NCBI GenBank assembly: GCA_020348305.1
Contig: CP070746.1
Span: 5,300,606-5,333,968, forward strand
Reading direction: 5' to 3'
Length of the DNA: 33,363 bases
Origin: Desulfobacterales bacterium
Lineage (GTDB): Bacteria > Desulfobacterota > Desulfobacteria > Desulfobacterales > JAHEIW01
The notes beneath the pieces were generated by a model. The model ran no database searches. It was given only the letters and a program-made list of their open reading frames with translations, and was not told where the DNA came from. Position 1 is the first letter of the stretch. Every line of letters starts with the position of its first letter. Below are positions 7,978 to 16,056 of the stretch, one piece after another. The position numbers and the translations under genes are program-made.

Positions 7978-8328
7978 TTAGCTCTCAGCTTTTTTTCCCG
8001 TACCTTCAACAATAAAAGGCGAACATCGCACACCCACACTCATCTTTTTTATCCAGATCCTGACCATTGTTATGGTTTCCCCCTCCAAATTAACGATGCT
8101 AGGCAATTCTTCTACATATGAAATATCCCCCTTATTGAATTCATAATAGAGATTTTGAGTATTGTAAGGGTCTGCGACTAAAATCACTTTTTCAGGATCG
8201 TATGGATGTCTTTTCGGAGATCCTGAGAAAGGTACATGTGTTTTTCTCAACGCTTTACCGTCTTTTGGTCTTTTATAGGCTTGAATTTCAAATTTTTCAG
8301 CTTCCTTTGGATAACGTGTTTCCGGCAT
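7978..8328 (-). CDS. Conserved small protein of Desulfobacterota, function unknown
   Basis: A 116-aa soluble basic protein, minus strand. It contains KAEKFEIQAY-like (here EAEKFEIQAYKRPKDGKALR), HVPFSGSPKRHPYDPEKVIL and VNLEGETITMVRIWIKK. I recall very similar proteins across sulfate reducers. Some database entries call them inorganic pyrophosphatase Ppa, but the sequence shows none of the usual pyrophosphatase Asp clusters, so I do not adopt that name. The longer frame starts at 8349, yet AAAGGAG at 8337-8343 lies 8 bases before the ATG at 8328, which I take as the start. It stands alone, convergent with the amidase. Confidence 0.75.
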   Translation of the reverse strand: MPETRYPKEAEKFEIQAYKRPKDGKALRKTHVPFSGSPKRHPYDPEKVILVADPYNTQNLYYEFNKGDISYVEELPSIVNLEGETITMVRIWIKKMSVGVRCSPFIVEGTGKKAES

Positions 8329-8439
8329 TCTTGGGTCTCCTTTATCCATTTTAAATAGGATTAGATTCTTTCAAACGGTTGATCTAAATTTGCTTTCTGG
8401 AAAAAGCGTATTGCTGTTCTACTAAATTTTCTAATACCA

Positions 8440-8571
8440 AAAGAAATTGCTGACTTAATCGACAAAGGCACGGGCTGTCAGATGGTTGGGATGATCGGCT
8501 ATATCGCTATTTTCTATCGCCGGCACAACGATCCGGAAAAGCTTAAGATAAAGGTACCGGAAAGAGCCTAG
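8440..8571 (+). pseudogene. YhbY-family RNA-binding protein, C-terminal remnant
   Basis: The plus-strand frame reads IPKEIADLIDKGTGC, then QMVGMIGYIAIFYRRH and NDPEKLKIKVPERA, ending at TAG 8569-8571. It matches the C-terminal half of YhbY/CRS1-type RNA-binding proteins, where a helix with ETGxELV is followed by MIGxxAVFYR and a basic PEKxKIxLP tail. The N-terminal half of the domain (about 50 residues) is missing, and a stop lies in frame near 8381. The last 4 bases overlap the convergent lytic transglycosylase gene. It is probably a decayed copy; an intact yhbY may exist elsewhere. Confidence 0.55.
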
Positions 8572-9683
8572 TTATCTTCATTTGCTCCGATCTCATCAGA
8601 ATAAATTACCAAGCGGTCGCCGGGATAAATGTTATTTCGTTTTTCCAAGCGATTCCAGATGATTAACGCCGGCAGGGGAACATTAAATCGTTCTGCAATT
8701 GTTGAAAGATTGTCGCCTTCCTTCACCACGTATACCCGTTCTTCTTTCTGAGCCAACCACTGATCGACAAGTTGTTTAAAATTGGTCTGAAATTCTCCAG
8801 CAGCTCCTTTGGGTATCAAAATTGAATGACTGCCCGCAGCCAGATAATGCCCCCTGATTTCGGGATTGAGATCTTTGATGACTTTGAAATGGGTTCCGGC
8901 AGCCTGTGCAACTATTTGAAGCGGGGTTTCCTGAAAACACTCAATTTTAATTCGGTCAAATTCCAGCGGAAGATATAGATCTTCTTTCTGGTATCGGAAT
9001 CCGAATTTTTCAGGCGTGGATAAAATCAGTTTGGCCGAATGAATTCTGAAGATATACCGTTGGGTCTCTAATGGAAGATAGAGTTGGTAAAAGTTTTTGG
9101 TTTTTTGGGCTAAAATTTCAGATTGCAGTCCTAGTTCCCCCATGTTGTAAGCTGCGGCAGCCAGCGTCCATGACCCCAATTTATCATAAAGATCCTTAAA
9201 ATAGGCGATTGCAGCCTGGGTGGATTTATGCACATTTCTACGTTCATCCTTTTCGGAATCTATTTTTAAGCCGTACTTTCGTCCGGTGGATTCCATAAAC
9301 TGCCAAAAGCCGATTGCTCCTTTGCGCGAGCCGGCGTGCGGCCTCAAGGCGCTTTCCACGATGGAAATATATTTTAAATCGTCCGGCATGTCGTTTTGCT
9401 TCAACATCTGTTGGATCAGCGGCAAATAGCGGGGAGAACGTTTTATCCACAAAATGACTTGGGGACGGTCCCAGATCGTGAGCAGAAGCTCTTTATCGAA
9501 GCGTTCACGAATCTCCGGGTTGTCGAGTTGCACCAATTCGCCGCAAAAATCAAGTGGTCCACTGATGCGAATACCGGCGATTAAAGAGGGAAATTGATTT
9601 AATTCCGATGATGCTGAATTTTCACCGGAAGCAAGCGGTGCGGTGATTACCACCATGGAGAATACTATACAAAAATACCTCAT
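8568..9683 (-). CDS. Lytic transglycosylase with LysM domain (MltD-like)
   Basis: A 371-aa exported peptidoglycan-cleaving enzyme. An N-terminal signal peptide (about 1-20, cleavage near ASG-EN) precedes an SLT domain (about 85-220). The catalytic Glu110 lies in ISIVESALRP, followed by GAIGFWQFMESTGRKYGL and AAYNMGELG, both family hallmarks. A degenerate LysM-like stretch occurs around 250-290 and a clear C-terminal LysM around 318-362 (VYVVKEGDNLSTIAERFNVP). Enzymes of this shape act on periplasmic murein, with LysM binding glycan. AGAGGTG stands just before the ATG. The 3' end overlaps the YhbY remnant on the other strand by 4 bases. Confidence 0.92.
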   Translation of the reverse strand: MRYFCIVFSMVVITAPLASGENSASSELNQFPSLIAGIRISGPLDFCGELVQLDNPEIRERFDKELLLTIWDRPQVILWIKRSPRYLPLIQQMLKQNDMPDDLKYISIVESALRPHAGSRKGAIGFWQFMESTGRKYGLKIDSEKDERRNVHKSTQAAIAYFKDLYDKLGSWTLAAAAYNMGELGLQSEILAQKTKNFYQLYLPLETQRYIFRIHSAKLILSTPEKFGFRYQKEDLYLPLEFDRIKIECFQETPLQIVAQAAGTHFKVIKDLNPEIRGHYLAAGSHSILIPKGAAGEFQTNFKQLVDQWLAQKEERVYVVKEGDNLSTIAERFNVPLPALIIWNRLEKRNNIYPGDRLVIYSDEIGANEDN

Positions 9684-9780
9684 TACGCACCTCTACTTTT
9701 TTGAGAATCACCATAATTTGTTTCTATTATTAATCACTGGTTAAGGTTCCGGTGATATCATGGGGTATTCACCCGATGGC

Positions 9781-10071
9781 TTATACGGGGGATACAGGAC
9801 GGGCAGATGAATATAACATCCATATCCCGACAATCACGAAAAACAGGCCTGCACCGATTTTAATATAGTTCGGTGGAATAAAGCGGCTGACGGCCGTGCC
9901 GAAAAGCACTGCGATCAATGAGCTTAATACCAATGCACCGGCAGCTCCTAAAAACACGGATGTGCGGGAAGTGCAATCGGCTGAGAAACAAAAGGTTGCC
10001 AATTGAGTCTTATCCCCGAGCTCGGCTAAAAAGACCAGACCAAATGTTGTCAGAAGTAGTTTTAGATCCAT
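9781..10071 (-). CDS. GDT1/TMEM165 (UPF0016) family membrane transporter
   Basis: A 96-aa inner-membrane protein with three predicted transmembrane helices: residues about 4-20, 36-56 and 68-88 from the preferred start. The first helix carries the family's cation-binding motif E-x-G-D-K-T (AELGDKTQLAT). The family moves Mn2+ or Ca2+ in exchange for protons. Members of about 95 residues hold one copy of the motif, half the eukaryotic length, so they must pair. The frame opens at 10083, but GAGGAG at 10076-10081 sits 4 bases before the ATG at 10071. No partner half-gene is adjacent. Metal specificity is inferred from the family. Confidence 0.85.
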   Translation of the reverse strand: MDLKLLLTTFGLVFLAELGDKTQLATFCFSADCTSRTSVFLGAAGALVLSSLIAVLFGTAVSRFIPPNYIKIGAGLFFVIVGIWMLYSSARPVSPV

Positions 10072-10118
10072 TATGCTCCTCATAAGTGGGTTTTTTGCAA
10101 TTAATTTATCTATGACAG

Positions 10119-10988
10119 TTACAACGCTCTTAAGTATTCCGGCTTTAACGCGACTTTTCCTGCCAAGGCTTGGTCGATTAGGTACAATGTGGCTGCCTTG
10201 TCTTTTGGCAGTCTGGCCTTTATTGGCAGGTAATTGGAAGCATGATTGGCATGGAAGAGCCCTTTGGTGAGGGTTGTGTTGGCGATCAGGGTTCTCAATT
10301 CCGCCAGCATCTCCTCTGGTTCAATCAAGGTGAATTTTGCGGCTTCATAGTCCTTAAATAAAGGTGTTCCGGGAATCAGCATCAGGCTTAAGGCCCCCAC
10401 ATATTCCGGATCGATGGTCGAAAGGATCCGTCCGGTTTCTTCTGCATGTATCCGGGATCGTTTTCGACCGGCAATGCCCAAAATTACGGTAATCGACAGC
10501 TTAATGCCGGCCTGTTTGGCTCTTCTCGCCATTTCGATCATATCTTGAGATGTGGCTCCTTTGTTTATTTTTTTAAGGGTGACGTCATCACCGGTTTCAA
10601 GTCCCATATAGGCGATTCCCAGACCGTTTTCTTTAAGTGTTTTGAGCTCATCGATTGTTTTCATTTTCAGGCTTTTGGTATTGGCATAAATACCCACTCG
10701 AGTTACCCAGGGAAGCTGCTTTTTTATTTCTTGAAGAATTATTAAAAGTCGTTTTTGCGGAATAATTAAGGCATCCCCATCACACAAAAATACCCGGCGT
10801 TGGCGCTTGCAGTATTGCGCCGCAAATGCGATGTCTTCCATGATAATGGAATCGGGTTTTATGCGAAACCGCTCACCCGTGTAGGTGCCGCAAAACGTGC
10901 ATTTATTGCGTGAGCAGCCCACCGTTACCTGAAGTAAAATACTGTTGGCCTCACTTGGCGGCCTGATAATATTGCCTTCATAATGCAT
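10119..10988 (-). CDS. Radical SAM protein with CX4CX2C cluster motif
   Basis: A 289-aa radical SAM enzyme. The 4Fe-4S ligands appear in VGCSRNKCTFCGTY as C-x4-C-x2-C, rather than the usual C-x3-C-x2-C; the closely related group with GCSHNKCTFC shares this spacing. Downstream are the strands DGDALI, GIYANTKSL (SAM-binding region) and GLETGDDVTLKKINKGA, typical of the TIM-barrel core. There is no B12-binding or TRAM domain. It resembles uncharacterised coproporphyrinogen-oxidase-like radical SAM proteins, and the substrate is unknown. A TTG start at 10997 is possible: AGAAGGA is 3 bases before TTG and 12 bases before ATG 10988. I list the ATG. Confidence 0.85.
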   Translation of the reverse strand: MHYEGNIIRPPSEANSILLQVTVGCSRNKCTFCGTYTGERFRIKPDSIIMEDIAFAAQYCKRQRRVFLCDGDALIIPQKRLLIILQEIKKQLPWVTRVGIYANTKSLKMKTIDELKTLKENGLGIAYMGLETGDDVTLKKINKGATSQDMIEMARRAKQAGIKLSITVILGIAGRKRSRIHAEETGRILSTIDPEYVGALSLMLIPGTPLFKDYEAAKFTLIEPEEMLAELRTLIANTTLTKGLFHANHASNYLPIKARLPKDKAATLYLIDQALAGKVALKPEYLRAL

Positions 10989-11100
10989 TGGTTTCAACAG
11001 TCCTTCTAAAGATCTAAGCTACTTCCGAGAGGCTACCTTGAAGAAGTTCACCTTTGATACGTGTAACTTAATAGTTTTTTAAAGATTTGCAAATAAATTT

Positions 11101-11445
11101 TTATTGATTGCCGAACCCATTATGCCCTCCGCAGTCGGGGCATTGCCAGGTTATGCCGTTACATGACAATCCCCATAAATTTTCCTCCATGCACGCTTGG
11201 CAAATATAAAAACCGCATCTACAGGTCCAACAAAACGGAAATTCCTTGCGGCAACAATGACAGGTGCAAATGCGAGTGCGGCGTCTTTTTTTTCTATAAC
11301 TAGTGGTGGTCGAAGAGCCTTTCATGCAACCACAATCATCCTCTTTCTTGTTGTTTGCCGGCTTTAATGCTATAGGTTTTTCAGCCGTTTCGAATCTGTA
11401 ATCCGAAATCTTAATGCAGGCCGGCGAACATGTCAACCTAGGCAA
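11101..11445 (-). CDS. Small Cys-rich zinc-ribbon-like protein
   Basis: Up to 114 aa, minus strand. From residue 41 it has a basic start (KKRRRTRICTCHCC) and then paired cysteines: CTCHCC, FCWTCRCGFYICQACM, and WQCPDCGGHNGFGNQ at the C-terminus. About 16 Cys in total point to two or three structural zinc or iron-sulfur sites. The C-terminal part (CxxCM…NLWG…C…ITWxCPDCG) looks like a conserved small protein of this bacterial group. The N-terminal 40 residues are less convincing, and translation may start at Met41 (11325). Function unknown; it is a stand-alone gene divergent from polA. Confidence 0.6.
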   Translation of the reverse strand: MPRLTCSPACIKISDYRFETAEKPIALKPANNKKEDDCGCMKGSSTTTSYRKKRRRTRICTCHCCRKEFPFCWTCRCGFYICQACMEENLWGLSCNGITWQCPDCGGHNGFGNQ

Positions 11446-11494
11446 AATGGTGTTTTGTGTTTAGTATTCATAGTGTTTTAGATGTAATTATAGC

Positions 11495-11544
11495 CAAACA
11501 CCAAACACTAAACATCACCCTAATTGAGCGAAAATCGTTCAATT
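11495..11544. repeat. Heptanucleotide repeats plus ATTGAGCG hairpin before polA
   Basis: CAAACAC, CAAACAC and TAAACAT lie end to end (11495-11515). The preceding 40 bases hold GTGTTTN heptamers in opposite sense, so the whole can fold back. Immediately after, AATTGAGCG (11522-11530) pairs with CGTTCAATT (11536-11544) around loop AAAAT, with one G-U pair. The hairpin resembles one at 23470-23488. Confidence 0.6.
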
Positions 11545-11590
11545 GGGTAGTTAATCGTTATTTTAGCATATACCTGGACTGGAGTTTTTA

Positions 11591-14269
11591 ATGAAAACAG
11601 AAAAGATCGTTTATCTGATAGATGGCACAGCCTATATTCACCGCGCCTATCATGCCATTCGCGGGCTGGCCAACTCAAAAGGGCTTCCGACGAATGCCAT
11701 TTTCGGCTTTACCCGAATACTCATTAAATTAATGCAGGATCGGGACCCACACTATGCAGCGATGTTTTTTGATGCCAAAGGTCCCACCTTCCGACATGAT
11801 ATTTACCAAGAGTACAAAGCAAATCGCCCCGCAATGCCGGAGGATATGGCCGTGCAAATACCATATATTAAAGATGTGACCACGGCCTACCATCTGCCGA
11901 TTATTGAAATGGCGGGGTTTGAAGCTGATGATCTGATCGGCACCTATGCGCGCATCGGCGAGCAAAGCGGCTTTGCGGTGGTTATGGTTACGGGTGATAA
12001 GGATTTCTTGCAGCTGGTAACCGAAAACAACATTATCTGGGATCCCATGAAGGAAAAGACCATTGATATACGCACGATACGAGAAGAATATGGTGTCGAG
12101 CCGCACCAGATGATCGATGTTATGGGATTGTCCGGCGATACCACGGATAATATTCCGGGGGTTCCAGGAATCGGTCAAAAGACTGCCCTGGGTTTAATCA
12201 AAGCCCATGGAGATATGGAGCATTTATATCAAAAGCTCGAATCTATTACCAAGAAAAAGCAACGTGAAAATCTTGTTGATTTCAAGGATCAAGCCTTTTT
12301 GAGTAAGACGCTTGTGACCATTAACACCGCTGTACCGGTGGCCATCGATCTGAAGCAATTTGAAATTACACCGCCCGATACCCAAGCGCTGTCCAACTTA
12401 TTTAAAACCCTTGAATTCAGGCAATTGCAGCAGTCCGTATCTGCTAAGACCGATCTTAGCGATAAGGATTACCAGGCCATATTAAATGCGAAAAAGCTTT
12501 CCGAGCTAGTTACCCGCCTGAATTCCGCTAAAATCTTTGCCTTGGATACGGAGACCACCTCTACCAATCCCATGGTCGCCAAGTTGGTGGGATTGTCGTT
12601 TTCGATTACGCCGCATGAAGCCTTTTATATTCCCTGTGGGCATAATTATCTCGGGGTTCCCCAGCAGCTTAAGCTCGCCGTCGTTTTACAACAGCTCAAA
12701 GCGGTACTGGAAAACGCTGATATTCAAAAAGTCGGCCAGAACATCAAATATGATTGGATGGTTCTCGCCCGTCATGGGATTGACTTGGCCGGTGTGACCT
12801 TTGATACGATGCTGGCGTCCTATTTGCTAAATCCGTCCAAAAGAGCACACAATCTGGATCAAATTGCACTAGATTTCCTAGATCACAAAACGATTACCTA
12901 TGAGGAAGTAGCCGGCAAAGGCAAAAAGGCCACCTCCTTTGCCGAAGTGTCGTTGGAAAAGGCGGTGCCCTATGCCTGCGAAGATGCAGATATTACGCTG
13001 ATGGCCAAAGATGTCTTAGCCCACGGGCTGGAAGAGATCGGTCTGACCAAACTGCTGGAGGACGTTGAAATGCCTTTGGTACCGGTGTTAATGCGGATGG
13101 AGATGCGGGGCACCGGCATCGATATTAACCGATTGAATGAGCTGTCCAAATCATTTGAACACCAGCTGGAAGCCCTTGAAGGCAGCATCTATGGACTGGC
13201 CGATGAAGAATTCAACATCAATTCTTCGCAACAGCTGGGACGCATCTTGTTTGAAAAACTCAAATTGCCGGTCCAGAAGAAAACCAAAAAGAAAACCGGA
13301 TATTCAACCGATGTAGATGTACTCAATGTGCTGGCCGAACATCATGAACTGCCAGTTTTGGTGCTGAAACACCGAACCCTGTCGAAATTGAAATCAACCT
13401 ATGCGGATGCGTTAATCGATTTGGTGAACCCTGATACCGGCCGCATTCATACCTCTTACAATCAAACGGTGACCGCCACCGGACGATTGAGCAGCTCAGA
13501 CCCGAACCTTCAGAATATTCCGATCCGAACCGATGAGGGCAGAGAGATCCGCAGAGCATTTATCCCGCAAAAAGGATGGCATCTGTTGTCCGCAGATTAT
13601 TCCCAGGTGGAACTGCGCATCCTGGCGCATTATTCGGATGATCAAATTTTGATAAAATCGTTTTTGGATGATGAAGACATTCACACCCGCACGGCGGGTG
13701 AAGTTTTCCAAGTTTCACCTGAAATGATCAATCCGGAACTGCGGCGACAAGCCAAGGCGATCAATTTTGGTATCATTTACGGGATGAGTGCCTTTGGGTT
13801 GTCCAAACAGCTTGAGATCAGCCAGAAGATGGCAAAGACCTATATCGATAATTATTTTTCACGCTACAAAGGGGTGAAACAGTTTCTGGATCAAACGATT
13901 GCAGAAGCCAGACGAACGAAACAATCCAGTACGCTTTTGGGTCGGATCCGTTTGCTACCGGATATTGACAGCGCGAACAACATAGTTCGTCAAGCGGCTG
14001 AACGAGTCGCCGTCAATACTCCGATTCAGGGTTCCGCCGCTGATCTTATCAAGTTGGCGATGATAAACGTGGACAGAGCCTTCAGGGAAAAAAATCTGCA
14101 ATCGGCGATGTTATTAACCGTTCATGACGAGCTTGTGTTTGAAGTGCCGCCGGATGAACTCGACACCGTCTCCAATCTTGTCAAGGAGATCATGGAAGGC
14201 GTGTGGAAGCTTAACGTTCCGCTGAAGGTTAATGTGACCTACGGGGCAAACTGGGCGGAAGCCCACTAG
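11591..14269 (+). CDS. polA: DNA polymerase I
   Basis: An 892-aa, full-length three-domain Pol I for primer removal and repair synthesis. The 5'-3' exonuclease (1-290) begins YLIDGTAYIHRAYHA and has the ADDLIGTYAR and VTGDKDFLQL metal-site motifs. The 3'-5' proofreading domain (about 300-490) keeps acidic residues in FALDTETTSTNP and NIKYDWMVLARHGI. The polymerase domain (about 500-892) shows motif A ADYSQVELRILAHYS, O-helix RRQAKAINFGIIYG and motif C LTVHDELVFEVP. All catalytic acids are present. GGAG at 11581-11584 precedes the ATG. No operon partner is evident. Confidence 0.97.
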   Translation: MKTEKIVYLIDGTAYIHRAYHAIRGLANSKGLPTNAIFGFTRILIKLMQDRDPHYAAMFFDAKGPTFRHDIYQEYKANRPAMPEDMAVQIPYIKDVTTAYHLPIIEMAGFEADDLIGTYARIGEQSGFAVVMVTGDKDFLQLVTENNIIWDPMKEKTIDIRTIREEYGVEPHQMIDVMGLSGDTTDNIPGVPGIGQKTALGLIKAHGDMEHLYQKLESITKKKQRENLVDFKDQAFLSKTLVTINTAVPVAIDLKQFEITPPDTQALSNLFKTLEFRQLQQSVSAKTDLSDKDYQAILNAKKLSELVTRLNSAKIFALDTETTSTNPMVAKLVGLSFSITPHEAFYIPCGHNYLGVPQQLKLAVVLQQLKAVLENADIQKVGQNIKYDWMVLARHGIDLAGVTFDTMLASYLLNPSKRAHNLDQIALDFLDHKTITYEEVAGKGKKATSFAEVSLEKAVPYACEDADITLMAKDVLAHGLEEIGLTKLLEDVEMPLVPVLMRMEMRGTGIDINRLNELSKSFEHQLEALEGSIYGLADEEFNINSSQQLGRILFEKLKLPVQKKTKKKTGYSTDVDVLNVLAEHHELPVLVLKHRTLSKLKSTYADALIDLVNPDTGRIHTSYNQTVTATGRLSSSDPNLQNIPIRTDEGREIRRAFIPQKGWHLLSADYSQVELRILAHYSDDQILIKSFLDDEDIHTRTAGEVFQVSPEMINPELRRQAKAINFGIIYGMSAFGLSKQLEISQKMAKTYIDNYFSRYKGVKQFLDQTIAEARRTKQSSTLLGRIRLLPDIDSANNIVRQAAERVAVNTPIQGSAADLIKLAMINVDRAFREKNLQSAMLLTVHDELVFEVPPDELDTVSNLVKEIMEGVWKLNVPLKVNVTYGANWAEAH

Positions 14270-14344
14270 AAGCAGTCTCCAAACCCGGTCTAAGGCCTGA
14301 TGGCCGAGTTGTCCCGCGAATTAAAATACTTACACATATTAATT

Positions 14345-14372
14345 CAGAAGACAGACGTCAGAAGACAGAAAA
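14345..14372. repeat. Heptanucleotide tandem repeat
   Basis: Four end-to-end units: CAGAAGA, CAGACGT, CAGAAGA, CAGAAAA. They lie in the polA downstream spacer and are one of several arrays of the same 7-base period in this window. Confidence 0.7.
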
Positions 14373-14470
14373 AATCGGATTTTTGGCAAAATAGTTTTGT
14401 TGGAAGATTTTTTAATCTCCAAACGATTGACGATTTTCAATTTTTTTGGGTTCCGGCTGACGGTTTGAGG

Positions 14471-14650
14471 CTATTCTTTTTGGCCACCGGGGTCTGATTT
14501 ATTGGTCGAGGCTTTCACTGTTTCTTCAACCGTTTGATATATCCCCCTGAACGCATCATCAAAACCGGCTGGAGAAATCCTTCCGCCTTCGATGAATTTT
14601 ACCACAATTTCTTTTGTTGCTCTGAGAATTTGTTCATCAATCGATGCCAT
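14471..14650 (-). CDS. Conserved 59-aa protein, function unknown
   Basis: A 59-residue gene on the minus strand, below common ORF length cut-offs. The protein starts MASIDEQILRATKEIVVKFI and continues EGGRISPAGFDDAFRGIYQT before an acidic, then polar, tail. It is probably two amphipathic helices with no membrane span. AAGGG lies 9 bases before the ATG, a good ribosome-binding site. I recall similar short proteins (ATKEIVVKFIE…GRxSP…F) in sulfate-reducing bacteria. It lies convergent to polA. Codon use and start signal make it far more likely a gene than the overlapping plus-strand frames. Confidence 0.7.
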   Translation of the reverse strand: MASIDEQILRATKEIVVKFIEGGRISPAGFDDAFRGIYQTVEETVKASTNKSDPGGQKE

Positions 14651-14761
14651 GAAGTTGATCCCTTCTTATATTAAATTTTTCAATAATTTTGGAACGTTAG
14701 CAAAAATGAAAATGCGTGTCAAGGTTAATTGTTTGCCTTCTAACCGGGTGCTTCGCGCCTG

Positions 14762-14853
14762 GTTGCAAACGCAACGATCAGGGCACGATTGTGCCCTTGT
14801 CTTTCCGGCCTATGGCCGCAAATTTAAGCCATTCCGTCCTGCGCTCGGGATGG
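14762..14853. repeat. Cluster of four consecutive hairpins
   Basis: Within 92 bases four inverted repeats follow one another: GTTGC/GCAAC (14762-14775, loop AAAC), AGGGCAC/GTGCCCT (14780-14797, loop GATT), CGGCC/GGCCG (14806-14818, loop TAT), and CCATTCCG/CGGGATGG (14829-14853, one G-U pair). The stretch is GC-rich against AT-rich flanks and holds no convincing gene. It may be a REP/BIME-like element or a structured RNA. Confidence 0.65.
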
Positions 14854-14982
14854 TTGTTGACTCGCCGGCGCATTGATTGATCAAGGATGATAACCGAAAA
14901 TGTCAATTTGACATTTAAGCGATTATTTCATATTTAAATATTTTGAAGCCGGTTCTAAAAAAATCGCAAAAAATATCATCGA

Positions 14983-15972
14983 ATGAATCTAATGTTACAT
15001 CAATCACTTAAAAAAATTCTACTAAATAGACTCAATGTTAATGGAGTGCCAATTGTGCTGGCTTGCTTTCTCCTTATTAATGGTTGTTCAGTTACTTCAA
15101 CGGTAAAAGATACGACCGAAAAGATAACCAAAACAACCAAAAAGATTACCCGTGAAATTACTTTTGCGGGTGATGGCCTTAAAAAGGTGGTAGCTGTTGT
15201 GAGGTTTGAAAACAAAGTGTTGCAAGCGGCGCGAGATTTTCAAAACAAATTTCATGAAGATCTGATTGAATATTTAGACAACAAATGCAACGATCTCATT
15301 GTGATGGATACCGGTTCTGATGCGCATCCCGGTTGGCTTACCCAACTTCCCAAATTGCCCTCCGGCCAAACCGATAACTATGCCGTAGCGGTAATCGGTC
15401 GGCAACTCGGGTTAAATGCCATTATAGCCGGAAGTTTGAGCAACTTAAGGTCGATGGATGAAACTGAGGGAATACTCTGGATGAAAGACACCCATTATCT
15501 GATAGAGGTGTTGATCAGGACTGAAGTATACGATACGCAAACCGCTACCAAACTTCTGGATGAGAGTTTCGTCCATGAGGTAGAAATCGACGAAGTGGAA
15601 TACAGGGAGATTCAAAAGCAAAAGGCTTACGATTTAGCTCAATTAAATGAGGTATATGGCCAAATAATAGTAGATATGAGTGATCGAATTTGCGAAGTAG
15701 TCGATCTACAAAATTGGCATGGCTATGTCACCGCTGTCGATGGAGATAAGGTTATCATTTCAGGCGGAAGTCGGGTGGGTCTTAAAGCCGGGCATAAACT
15801 GGAAGTTTTTGACAGCGGCCGCATCTTGGAAGGAATCGACGGGCAGCGATTTATTAGTCCCGGATATAAAACCGCAGAGATAAAAATTGTTGAGGTTTCA
15901 GACAATCAGTCCGAAGCCGTGAAAGTTTCCGGCCGGGGCCTTAAAGAGGGGAGTGTAGTGCGCAAAAAGTAA
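14983..15972 (+). CDS. Lipoprotein with FlgT-like C-terminal domain
   Basis: A 329-aa predicted outer-membrane or periplasmic lipoprotein. The signal sequence ends in lipobox LINGC (lipidated Cys35). The N-terminal mature part (40-70) is Lys/Thr-rich and helical. Residues about 65-225 resemble CsgG/FlgT-type domains: VVAVVRFEN, a nucleotide-binding-like fold without a P-loop, and AIIAGSLSNLR. Residues about 240-329 form a FlgT-C-like beta barrel (GYVTAVDGDKVIISGGSRVG, then LKAGHKLEVF). No flagellar genes are nearby, so a flagellar role is not implied. The start may be Met4 (14992); no strong ribosome-binding site is visible. Confidence 0.75.
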   Translation: MNLMLHQSLKKILLNRLNVNGVPIVLACFLLINGCSVTSTVKDTTEKITKTTKKITREITFAGDGLKKVVAVVRFENKVLQAARDFQNKFHEDLIEYLDNKCNDLIVMDTGSDAHPGWLTQLPKLPSGQTDNYAVAVIGRQLGLNAIIAGSLSNLRSMDETEGILWMKDTHYLIEVLIRTEVYDTQTATKLLDESFVHEVEIDEVEYREIQKQKAYDLAQLNEVYGQIIVDMSDRICEVVDLQNWHGYVTAVDGDKVIISGGSRVGLKAGHKLEVFDSGRILEGIDGQRFISPGYKTAEIKIVEVSDNQSEAVKVSGRGLKEGSVVRKK

Positions 15973-15990
15973 TACCCCAATTGAGTTAAA

Positions 15991-16056
15991 CACCAAACAC
16001 CAGACACCAGACACCAAGCACGAAATACAAAACACAAAACACAAAACACCAAACAC
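15991..16056. repeat. Nine-unit heptanucleotide tandem array between convergent genes
   Basis: Nine contiguous 7-base units of consensus CACCAAA: CACCAAA, CACCAGA twice, CACCAAG, CACGAAA, TACAAAA, CACAAAA twice, CACCAAA. The array starts 18 bases after the lipoprotein stop and ends directly against the dusB stop codon. It is the clearest array in the window. Confidence 0.85.

Noticed and set aside
7651-8121. 156-aa plus-strand frame overlapping the amidase end
   Set aside because: It lies largely inside the amidase in another frame and has no family resemblance.
14592-14876. 94-aa plus-strand frame
   Set aside because: It crosses the 59-aa minus-strand gene and the hairpin cluster. Start context is poor.
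15991-16056. CRISPR-like short repeats
   Set aside because: The units are 7 bases with no spacers, so this is a tandem heptamer array and not a CRISPR array.
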